This document shows, one piece after another, positions 1 to 5,484 of a stretch of 5,984 bases of DNA. The notes below the pieces were generated by a model. The model saw only the letters and a list, made by a program, of their open reading frames with translations, did not search any database and had not been told where the DNA came from. Position 1 is the stretch's first letter. Each line of letters starts with the position of its first letter. Source of the stretch: Flavobacteriales bacterium UBA4011 (lineage in GTDB: Bacteria > Bacteroidota > Bacteroidia > Flavobacteriales_D > Crocinitomicaceae); assembly GCA_002384725.1 (NCBI GenBank), contig DGBF01000200.1:1-5984 (forward strand), in the 5' to 3' direction. Both the position numbers and the translations under genes were made by a program.

Positions 1-39
1 ACATGGAGAACAATCCGCACGGGTACGACGCCCAATCAT
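1..39 (-). CDS. Possible start of the gene after mreD (partial, unidentified)
   Basis: On the minus strand an ATG at 39-37 follows the mreD stop by 14 bases and opens 13 codons to the window edge, reading MIGRRTRADCSPC. A purine-rich AAGGGA lies about 10 bases upstream and could be a ribosome binding site. In mre operons mreD is often followed by the transpeptidase gene mrdA (PBP2). A basic start would suit the cytoplasmic end of such a protein, but 13 residues cannot identify it. A second frame, with a TTG or GTG start and a more hydrophobic reading (VRIVLH), is also open, so even the frame is uncertain. Confidence 0.25.
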   Translation of the reverse strand, partial: MIGRRTRADCSPC

Positions 40-53
40 GGATCTAGGTTCCC

Positions 54-566
54 TTAGGAAACAGACATTTCGGTCAAAAGCGGTCGGGCAAGTCGGGCAA
101 TGAGCGGAATAATCAGCACGGATAGCAACGCTCCATAGAGGGCTGCGCTCAACGTGATCCACGGAACCTCCGCCCAATTGACGCGCTCCCCGCCAAGGAC
201 CGTGTCCACAATGGCCGTTCCGAAGGCCGCGGCAGCGGTACTCAGGGCAGCGATTCCGATCATGACCGGAAGTCTCCGATCCCTGGGATCAAGCCAGAAT
301 CCCGCGGCAAATCCAATAATGAGGTAAATAATCGCGTTAACTCCCACCAAAGTGTCCGATGACGGTGACAAATCCAAAAGAATTCCCGCGGCGAACCCAG
401 CGGTCGCACCTTGTAGCGGGCCCGTTGCAAAAGCAATTGCCACAACGATCACAACAACAATGTCTGGGGTAGCACCCGGAATCCCAAGTCGGCTGAGCAG
501 AGTCAGTTCAATCAGAACGGCGAGGAAAATACACGTCCCGATGAATAATCCTTCACGAATCGCCAT
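54..566 (-). CDS. mreD: Rod shape-determining protein MreD
   Basis: This gene encodes a 170-residue, very hydrophobic inner-membrane protein. MreD belongs to the MreB-MreC-MreD-RodA-PBP2 elongasome, which guides lateral cell-wall synthesis. The family pattern is visible: a first membrane helix at about residues 7-25, then a TPDIV segment near residue 33, a glycine-rich helix ending in GILLDLSPS (about 61-69), an NAIIYLIIGFAAGFWLD stretch, and two further hydrophobic segments, giving about five helices. The length is normal for MreD. The ATG lies three bases after the stop of the upstream mreC-like frame, as expected for an mreCD operon. The high G+C and Ala/Gly/Val-rich composition differ sharply from everything to the right of about 650 and suggest an actinobacterial source. 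The family call is fairly sure; the taxon is inferred. Confidence 0.82.
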   Translation of the reverse strand: MAIREGLFIGTCIFLAVLIELTLLSRLGIPGATPDIVVVIVVAIAFATGPLQGATAGFAAGILLDLSPSSDTLVGVNAIIYLIIGFAAGFWLDPRDRRLPVMIGIAALSTAAAAFGTAIVDTVLGGERVNWAEVPWITLSAALYGALLSVLIIPLIARLARPLLTEMSVS

Positions 567-569
567 TGA

Positions 570-650
570 TCAACCGTCGCTGGGAGCCGGCGTTGCCGCC
601 GTCTCTTTTTCTTGTGATGAACTTGGGGTTGGAGTAGGTGCGGGAGTAGG
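570..650 (-). CDS. mreC: C-terminal tail of MreC (partial, cut by the junction)
   Basis: Reading leftwards on the minus strand into the TGA at 572-570 gives a low-complexity tail, PTPAPTPTPSSSQ followed by EKETAATPAPSDG. Its stop sits three bases before the mreD start. MreC normally lies directly upstream of mreD, and actinobacterial MreC proteins often end in disordered Pro/Ala/Thr-rich tails, so position and composition both fit. None of the conserved MreC beta domain is present. The same frame meets a TAA at 677-675, so the coding sequence cannot continue rightwards as MreC; the rest has been lost at the junction. The right end given here is approximate. The call rests on synteny and composition, not on a conserved motif. 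Confidence 0.5.
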   Translation of the reverse strand, partial: PTPAPTPTPSSSQEKETAATPAPSDG

Positions 651-677
651 GATTGCACTTTGGCTTTTGTTCATTTA
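640..677. other. Chimeric junction between GC-rich and AT-rich DNA
   Basis: To the left, the minus strand reads as the tail of MreC. To the right, the plus strand reads as a PAP2 phosphatase already inside a membrane helix. Both genes are cut here. The MreC frame closes at a TAA (677-675), and PAP2-like sequence is recognisable from about 652 (IALWLLFIYLAYRK), so the join lies roughly between 640 and 677. The octamer GGAGTAGG occurs twice, at 631-638 and 643-650, right beside the join. No terminal inverted repeat, transposase, tRNA or integrase lies nearby. An assembly or library chimera is the simplest reading; real recombination is not excluded. Confidence 0.7.
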
Positions 678-1128
678 TCTTGCGTATCGAAAACTAGAAA
701 CAAAACCCTTTATTGCCTTTTTAGTTTGTGCTTTAGTTTCTATTGGAATTGCTGATTTTACTGCGGCACAAATTTTAAAAGAAGGAATTCAACGGTATCG
801 TCCTTCGCATAATTTGTTGTTGACCGATCACTTACATTTCTATCAAATTACGGCGAAGGATTTTTATAAAGGCGGACAATATGGTTTTGTCTCCAATCAT
901 GCAGCGAACTTTTTTGCAATTTGTTCTTGGGTGGCCGTTTTGTTTTGGAATTCTAAACGCTGGTTCGTTTACATCATGCTATTTTCAGCCGTACTAGTTG
1001 GATTTAGTCGGATTTATTTGGGAGTGCATTACCTCTCCGATGTAGTCGTTGGTGGATTGTGGGGAATGATGATCTCCTATTTGATATATCGTTTCGTATA
1101 TTTGAAATGGATAGCAAGATATTCATGA
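652..1128 (+). CDS. PAP2-family membrane phosphatase (5' end missing)
   Basis: This is a PAP2/phosphatidic-acid-phosphatase-type integral membrane enzyme, probably acting on lipid or undecaprenyl pyrophosphate at the membrane surface. All three signature motifs are visible: K-x6-RP in KEGIQRYRPSH (778-810), a Ser-x-His motif as VSNHA with its histidine codon at 898-900, and SR-x5-H-x3-D in SRIYLGVHYLSD (1006-1041). At least four hydrophobic segments surround them. Related Bacteroidota proteins have roughly 35-45 further residues at the N-terminus, including the first helix; here these are replaced by unrelated sequence, so the true start is not in the window. The upstream ATG at 352 is in frame only by chance and reads antisense through mreD. 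The gene ends in an ATGA overlap with fluC, suggesting co-transcription. The exact substrate cannot be told from the sequence. Confidence 0.85.
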   Translation: MALWLLFIYLAYRKLETKPFIAFLVCALVSIGIADFTAAQILKEGIQRYRPSHNLLLTDHLHFYQITAKDFYKGGQYGFVSNHAANFFAICSWVAVLFWNSKRWFVYIMLFSAVLVGFSRIYLGVHYLSDVVVGGLWGMMISYLIYRFVYLKWIARYS

Positions 1129-1475
1129 ATTACCTATTGATTTTTCTTGGAGGTGGATTGGGAAGTGTTTGTCGCTTTGGGATATCGCGATTAATCACCA
1201 CTGGAACTTTCACTTTTCCATATGCTACGCTTACCTCAAATATACTGGCGAGTTTGATTTTAGCCATAAGTGTTTATCATTTACCAAAAGGAGAATCGGG
1301 TTGGTTACCTTATTTTTTAGTCATCGGGTTTTGTGGTGGATTCAGCACGTTTTCGACCTTTAGTCATGAATTGGTTTTGTTGTTGCAGAATGGAAACTGG
1401 ATCCAGGGGATACTTTACTTATTGATTTCGGTGGCTTGTGGGGTTGGCTGTATTTGGATGTTGGCAGTAAAATAG
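1125..1475 (+). CDS. crcB: Fluoride ion channel FluC/CrcB
   Basis: This 116-residue protein belongs to the Fluc (CrcB) family of small, four-helix, dual-topology fluoride channels, which release cytoplasmic fluoride. The family motifs are clear: GGGLGSVCRF at residues 9-18 (GG-x-x-G-x-x-x-R pattern), the conserved pore asparagine in TLTSNILAS (N39), and GFCGGFSTFSTFSHE at 68-82, the F-S-T-F core that supplies the pore phenylalanines. The length is typical of a single-domain Fluc. I chose the ATG at 1125 because the protein then begins directly with the first helix (MNYLLIFLGGG) and overlaps the phosphatase stop as ATGA. A longer in-frame start at 1059 would add 22 residues from inside the phosphatase gene and is unlikely. 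No fluoride riboswitch can lie immediately upstream, because that DNA is coding. Confidence 0.93.
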   Translation: MNYLLIFLGGGLGSVCRFGISRLITTGTFTFPYATLTSNILASLILAISVYHLPKGESGWLPYFLVIGFCGGFSTFSTFSHELVLLLQNGNWIQGILYLLISVACGVGCIWMLAVK

Positions 1476-1494
1476 CGAAATCACAACTGATTCT

Positions 1495-1518
1495 CAGAGA
1501 CTAAAAACTTAGTCTTTG
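1495..1518 (+). terminator. Hairpin after fluC (possible terminator)
   Basis: The arms AGACTAA (1498-1504) and TTAGTCT (1509-1515) pair around an AAAC loop. The stem extends outward to 10 pairs with one G-T wobble. Only three T residues (1515-1517) occur at its end and the first is in the stem, so it lacks the long T-run of a strong intrinsic terminator. It begins about 20 bases after the fluC stop. Confidence 0.35.
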
Positions 1519-1524
1519 CGAATT

Positions 1525-1544
1525 TCAAAATTTTCGAATTTTGA
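1525..1544 (+). terminator. Second hairpin with TTCG loop after fluC
   Basis: TCAAAATT (1525-1532) and AATTTTGA (1537-1544) pair perfectly over eight bases around a TTCG tetraloop, seven bases downstream of the preceding hairpin. The pairs are mostly A-T, so stability would come largely from the UUCG loop. No T-run follows. It may act together with the first hairpin at the end of the PAP2-fluC transcript; function is inferred from position only. The rest of the 1476-1644 gap holds no gene, and I find no convincing promoter in it. Confidence 0.3.
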
Positions 1545-1644
1545 TTGACGTTCTTCGATTTTACCCGGAATAAAATATCTTCACCTTCACCGAAGGAATC
1601 ACAAATAACCATCGTCTAATCGACAGAACCTTAATTTATATTAA

Positions 1645-3924
1645 ATGAAAAACATCCTTATTGCATTGACGCTATTGTTGGGTAGTCAAATTGCCTATAC
1701 CCAAAGTTTTTATGACGAAGCGACCATTCAGGACATTCAAATCACCTTTTCGCAGAGCAATTGGGATCAACTTTTAGATGCCGCTTATGCAGGTACAGGG
1801 GACTATATAATGGCGCAAAGTGTGAGCATCAATGGTACAGTTTATGACAGTGTTGGCGTGAAATACAAAGGGAATAGCACATATAGTTCGAATCAAGTTA
1901 AAAATCCATTTCACATCGAATTGGATACCTATAAAGAACAAGATTATCAAGGTTACAAAGACATCAAATTGAGCAACGTGAAAAACGATCCCTCTTTTGT
2001 ACGTGAGGTGTTGTCCTATAAAATTGGACGTCAATATATGGATGCTTCTCTGTCAAACTATGCAAATGTTACCGTAAACGGAACTTTAATTGGCTTATAT
2101 GTGAATTCAGAATCTGTTTCAAAAGTTTTTCTGAAAGACCGTTTCGATAGTAAGAACAATACTTTTGTAAAGTGTAATCCTATCGCTGGTGCAGGACCAT
2201 CCAGTGGAACAGTTTTACCCTACTTACTTTATTTGGGAACCGATAGTACTACGTATTATCCCAGATATGAAATGAAATCTGATTTCGGTTGGCAAGATTT
2301 GATCGACCTTTGTGATACATTGAACAATACAACGGCATCTATCGACGAAATCTTAGACGTGGATCGCGCTTTGTGGATGTTGGCTTTTGATAATGTATTG
2401 GTGAATTTGGACAGCTACATCGGTGCTTTTGCACAGAATTATTACCTGTATCGAGATGATTTCGATAAGTTTATTCCTATTATTTGGGATTTGAATGAAT
2501 CCTTTGGGAAATTCTCATCAACGGGTTCTAGCAATTTAAGTAGTACTACGCAGAAACAACAAATGAGTCACTTGTTAAATAGCACAAACGCTTCGTATCC
2601 TTTGATTTCGAAACTTCTCGCTAATGCACAATATAAGCGTATGTATTTGGCCCACATCAAAACGATGTTATTGGAAAATTTCGCTAACAATCAATATTTT
2701 ACTTGGGGACAAACCTTGCAAACGACCATTGGTGCAGCTGTGCAAGCGGATGGTAACAAATTTTATACCTATGCCGATTTCACATCAAATTTAACTACAG
2801 ATATTGGTGGTGGTGGTCCTGGTCCAGGTGGAGCTTCAACTCCAGGGATTACGAACCTAATGAATGGTCGTTCGACATATCTTTTGGGACTAGGTGATTT
2901 TACACAAACGGAACCAACAATTGCAAACATTACCGTTTCAAACACAACGCCAACCTTGAATGACGTTTTAAATTTCACAGCGACGATCGCCAATGAAAAT
3001 GCCGTTTATTTTGGTTATAGAACAGCTGATTACGCACCTTTTGTTCGTATTCCAATGTTCGATGACGGTGCTCACAACGATGGTGCTGCCGGAGATGGAG
3101 TATATGGTGTGAGTGCAACAATGACAACTACGTTTTTACAATACTACATATATGCCGAGAATACTGGAATTGGGAAGTTTTCACCTGTTCGAGCGGAATA
3201 TGAATATTACACCGTTGAAATCACACCACCGCCAGCTGGCAATGTGGTTATCAATGAATTGTTGGCATCAAACGATATAACCCAAGCTGATCAAGACGGT
3301 GAGTTCGACGACTGGATTGAATTGTACAACAACACAAGTTCGGCGATTGATATTTCAGGTTATTATTTATCCGACGACCCTACTAATTTGACGATATTCC
3401 AATTTCCTTCGGGGACTTCAATTGCCGCAAATGGTTACTTGATTGTTTGGGCAGATGGTGATCTTACGCAAGCTGGTTTACATACCGATTTCAAACTGTC
3501 TGCTTCAGGTGAAACTTTGTTTTTAAGTGATGCAGGAAACACGATCGTTGATCAAATTACCTTCGGTGCTCAAACTACAGATATTTCCTACGGAAGATAC
3601 GTGAATGGAACAGGAGGATTTATTGATATGACGCCAACATATGCCTCTCAAAATTCGAACTTGTTAGGTTTGGAAGATGCGCAAAAAGAAGAAATAAAAG
3701 TGCTTGTTTATCCCAATCCTTCTACTGGAATATTCACGTATGAAATTAGCGACGCTAACTCAGATCTGACGATGATGGTTTTTGATATGATGGGAAATCA
3801 GTTGATTACTTTAGAAAACAACTCTACAGGAACGATTGATTTATCGGATTTTTCAAATGGAATATATTTGGTGAAAATCCAGTCAGATTCAGCGGGTAAA
3901 ACACTGCGTTTGGTGAAGAATTAA
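1645..3924 (+). CDS. Secreted CotH-kinase-like protein with lamin-tail domain and T9SS sorting signal
   Basis: This is a 759-residue exported protein. Residues 1-20 form a signal peptide (MKNILIALTLLLGSQIAYTQ). Residues about 28-385 resemble the CotH family, an atypical kinase fold: GVKYKGNSTY (71-80), DIKLSN (106-111), LIGLYVNSESV (148-158), FLKDRF (162-167) and IPIIWDLNESFGKF (277-290), where D282 is a candidate metal-binding residue. A Gly/Pro linker (388-397) leads to an Ig-like region (about 423-527) with an aspartate/glycine loop, DDGAHNDGAAGDG (473-485), that may bind calcium. A lamin-tail domain follows (about 533-660; VVINELLASN and DDWIELYN are typical). Residues 686-759 are a type A T9SS sorting domain starting VLVYPNPSTGIF and ending NGIYLVKIQ...LRLVKN. 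The protein is therefore probably moved across the outer membrane and released or anchored at the surface. Its kinase substrate, if any, is unknown. The gene stands alone, with gaps on both sides. Confidence 0.9.
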   Translation: MKNILIALTLLLGSQIAYTQSFYDEATIQDIQITFSQSNWDQLLDAAYAGTGDYIMAQSVSINGTVYDSVGVKYKGNSTYSSNQVKNPFHIELDTYKEQDYQGYKDIKLSNVKNDPSFVREVLSYKIGRQYMDASLSNYANVTVNGTLIGLYVNSESVSKVFLKDRFDSKNNTFVKCNPIAGAGPSSGTVLPYLLYLGTDSTTYYPRYEMKSDFGWQDLIDLCDTLNNTTASIDEILDVDRALWMLAFDNVLVNLDSYIGAFAQNYYLYRDDFDKFIPIIWDLNESFGKFSSTGSSNLSSTTQKQQMSHLLNSTNASYPLISKLLANAQYKRMYLAHIKTMLLENFANNQYFTWGQTLQTTIGAAVQADGNKFYTYADFTSNLTTDIGGGGPGPGGASTPGITNLMNGRSTYLLGLGDFTQTEPTIANITVSNTTPTLNDVLNFTATIANENAVYFGYRTADYAPFVRIPMFDDGAHNDGAAGDGVYGVSATMTTTFLQYYIYAENTGIGKFSPVRAEYEYYTVEITPPPAGNVVINELLASNDITQADQDGEFDDWIELYNNTSSAIDISGYYLSDDPTNLTIFQFPSGTSIAANGYLIVWADGDLTQAGLHTDFKLSASGETLFLSDAGNTIVDQITFGAQTTDISYGRYVNGTGGFIDMTPTYASQNSNLLGLEDAQKEEIKVLVYPNPSTGIFTYEISDANSDLTMMVFDMMGNQLITLENNSTGTIDLSDFSNGIYLVKIQSDSAGKTLRLVKN

Positions 3925-3949
3925 AGAGAAATAAATTTTATGTAAAACT

Positions 3950-3977
3950 GCTGTATCTTTTTAATATAGCCGTTTTT
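3950..3977 (+). terminator. Probable terminator of the CotH-like gene
   Basis: GCTGTAT (3950-3956) pairs with ATATAGC (3964-3970), with one G-T wobble and a 7-base loop, and is followed two bases later by five T residues (3973-3977). It starts 26 bases after the stop codon at 3924. The stem is short and AT-rich, so strength is uncertain. Confidence 0.45.
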
Positions 3978-3986
3978 GGTTGAATG

Positions 3987-4018
3987 AAAAATTGAATATT
4001 ATTTCAAAACATTCAATT
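3987..4018 (-). terminator. Possible terminator of the acyltransferase gene
   Basis: AATTGAAT (3990-3997) and ATTCAATT (4011-4018) form a perfect 8-pair stem with a 13-base loop. Read on the minus strand, the stem runs into a T-run (complement of A at 3987-3991). The acyltransferase stop codon (4001-3999) falls inside the loop, so a ribosome reaching the stop would interfere with folding. A competing repeat, TTGAATG (3980-3986) with CATTCAA (4010-4016), overlaps it. Confidence 0.35.
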
Positions 4019-5327
4019 CAGAGCCTTCGATTTCCTGACTCAAAGCAGTTCTCTCCGCAGACAAATCCTTCAAATCTTCTAGCTTAATTCCTCCTTTACG
4101 TTTCCAAACAATAAATGAGCCATTGAACAAAATCATGGCCAAAAAGAAAACACCAATTAGACAGTAATACAAAAACGCCAACCACCAACTTGGATAAATG
4201 AAATAATAGAACAAAAAGATTGTGGGAATATTTATAACGCCCATGCCAATCGTTCCAAGAAGTAATTTTACAGAACCATAAAATACCTCTCGTTTGAACG
4301 ATTTTTCAACGAAGCTTTTGACCAGTTTGTATATTGGCCAACAATGGATTAACCCCAAAAACGCCATTGTTGAAAGAAGAATCATTTTTAAAAGGTTATT
4401 CGAACGACTAAATCTACCTTTCTCCTGAAACTCTATTACATCACTATCTTCAATCTTTTTCGCTTTTAATTTGGAATTATATTCTGTTAATCGCTCTCGA
4501 AGATTGGCAAATTCACTCCTAATTTTTTCAGCATTCGCATTGAAATAATATGCCAGTTTCTGAGAATTTCTCCACCGAGTTTCCAATGAAATAGAACGAT
4601 CGCTTGAAGTGGGGTGCATTCCTTGACGCGTAATTTGTTGAACCATTTCGTGAAAAGGAGCGTCCGCAGCAATTTGAACATGTGTAATCTGTTCTTGAAT
4701 GCGTTTTTCAATTTCTTTAGTCAAATCCATTATCACCTTGTTCGGATTCGATTCATAATCTGCGCGATAATCATTGAGACAAATTTTGTCCGAAGTAGAA
4801 ACCAAACAATCGCTGCGCATAAGGTTAGGTTCTGTATAATTTGCACCAACTCCAGCGATATAAATTTTCTTTTTCCAATTGTATTTTTCGAGTGCGTGAA
4901 ATCCAATTCGAACGGCACCTTTTTTAAGCGGTTTCAATCGACGAATGAAAACATCGTCCGTAAACCCTTCGCCGAACACCAATAAATTGCGACCGTAGTT
5001 CAAGATTTTTGCACAAGTATCAAATACTTGTTCGTTTTTCTTTCTGGTATCAAGACCATCATGTTCACGAAATATAGGCAGCATATGCGACGCCCAAAGA
5101 ATTGGTTTCATCAAGGTGGTAAACACATCTGACCGAGTCATGAAAAAGACAATAGGTCTTTGCAATGAGGCCACTGCCAATGGATCCATAAAGGAAGCAC
5201 AATGATTAGAAATATAGATTGTGCGTCCAAAAAATTCTTTTAAACTGTTGTGAGTCCTCACTTTTCGGAAATATACCCAAAACGAATATTTCAAAACGAA
5301 GAATAATATAAAATAGAGAAAGCGCAT
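3999..5327 (-). CDS. PlsC-type (1-acyl-glycerol-3-phosphate-like) acyltransferase with C-terminal membrane segments
   Basis: This 442-residue membrane protein belongs to the glycerolipid (LPLAT/PlsC) acyltransferase family, which moves acyl groups onto glycerol-phosphate-type acceptors at the inner membrane. An N-terminal hydrophobic helix (residues 1-19) precedes the catalytic H-x4-D motif in NHCASFMDP (41-49; H42 and D47), then MLPIFREHDG (82-91), and FGEGFTDD (118-125) in place of the usual FPEGTRS. After a charged, probably helical stretch (about 195-305), two or three hydrophobic segments occur at about 311-330, 353-378 and 381-401, which standard PlsC proteins (about 240 residues) lack. 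I start at the ATG at 5327-5325 because it opens directly on the first helix; an in-frame ATG at 5369 would add 14 residues and lie upstream of the best promoter match. The acceptor lipid cannot be told; the protein may be a Bacteroidota-specific branch of the family. Confidence 0.85.
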   Translation of the reverse strand: MRFLYFILFFVLKYSFWVYFRKVRTHNSLKEFFGRTIYISNHCASFMDPLAVASLQRPIVFFMTRSDVFTTLMKPILWASHMLPIFREHDGLDTRKKNEQVFDTCAKILNYGRNLLVFGEGFTDDVFIRRLKPLKKGAVRIGFHALEKYNWKKKIYIAGVGANYTEPNLMRSDCLVSTSDKICLNDYRADYESNPNKVIMDLTKEIEKRIQEQITHVQIAADAPFHEMVQQITRQGMHPTSSDRSISLETRWRNSQKLAYYFNANAEKIRSEFANLRERLTEYNSKLKAKKIEDSDVIEFQEKGRFSRSNNLLKMILLSTMAFLGLIHCWPIYKLVKSFVEKSFKREVFYGSVKLLLGTIGMGVINIPTIFLFYYFIYPSWWLAFLYYCLIGVFFLAMILFNGSFIVWKRKGGIKLEDLKDLSAERTALSQEIEGSELNVLK

Positions 5328-5347
5328 AATTAGCCGACAGTTTGAGA

Positions 5348-5355
5348 CAAAAATA
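5348..5355 (-). promoter_or_regulatory. Candidate Bacteroidota -7 promoter element for the acyltransferase gene
   Basis: Read on the minus strand, 5355-5348 is TATTTTTG, an exact match to the Bacteroidota TAnnTTTG -7 element. It lies 20 bases upstream of the chosen ATG at 5327, implying a short leader. No good -33 TTTG box is visible at the usual distance, so the call is tentative. It supports the start at 5327 over the one at 5369. Confidence 0.4.
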
Positions 5356-5422
5356 ATGATTTCGCCCAATAATAGTTAACGAAGTCGATAATGTATGTGT
5401 ACATAATCATGGTTAAAACTTT

Positions 5423-5432
5423 TGAACGTTCA
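5423..5432. repeat. Perfect 10-base palindrome in the divergent intergenic region
   Basis: TGAACGTTCA is fully self-complementary and lies between the acyltransferase start (5327) and the ddl start (5485), 53 bases before ddl. Such a site could bind a dimeric regulator, but 10-base palindromes also occur by chance and no family consensus is recognised. The flanking TTGAA (5422-5426) is also repeated inverted as TTCAA (5436-5440). Confidence 0.25.
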
Positions 5433-5457
5433 CTATTCAATGTAAAAAGATTGTATT

Positions 5458-5465
5458 TACCTTCG
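5458..5465 (+). promoter_or_regulatory. Weak candidate -7 element for ddl
   Basis: TACCTTCG matches TAnnTTTG at all but one position and ends 19 bases before the ddl ATG. No TTTG -33 box occurs at the normal spacing, so this is only the best available candidate. Confidence 0.25.
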
Positions 5466-5484
5466 TGCAAACAATCTGTTGATA

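Noticed and set aside
640..677. The junction as the edge of a transposon or genomic island
   Set aside because: No inverted or direct terminal repeats, transposase, integrase or tRNA gene lie at the join. The left-hand genes are core cell-shape genes, not cargo, and both flanking genes are simply cut.
1059..1124. A longer N-terminus for FluC starting at 1059
   Set aside because: The extra 22 residues come from out-of-frame reading inside the PAP2 gene. The ATG at 1125 begins right at the first Fluc helix and gives the ATGA overlap.
1169..1363. A plus-strand open frame of 64 codons inside fluC
   Set aside because: It is a shifted frame of the clearly identified fluC gene.
1545..1576. A sigma70-like promoter (TTGACG ... 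TAAAAT) upstream of the CotH-like gene
   Set aside because: The spacer is 20 bases, too long for sigma70, and Bacteroidota use a different consensus. TTGACG also touches the preceding hairpin region.
1774..2034. A minus-strand open frame of 86 codons inside the CotH-like gene
   Set aside because: It lies wholly antisense within a well-supported coding region and shows no recognisable domain.
2769..2993. A minus-strand open frame of 74 codons with a proline-rich stretch
   Set aside because: The prolines are just the complement of the Gly-rich linker codons of the CotH-like gene.
4614..4985. A plus-strand open frame of 123 codons
   Set aside because: It is antisense to the conserved catalytic part of the acyltransferase and has shadow-like composition with no motif.
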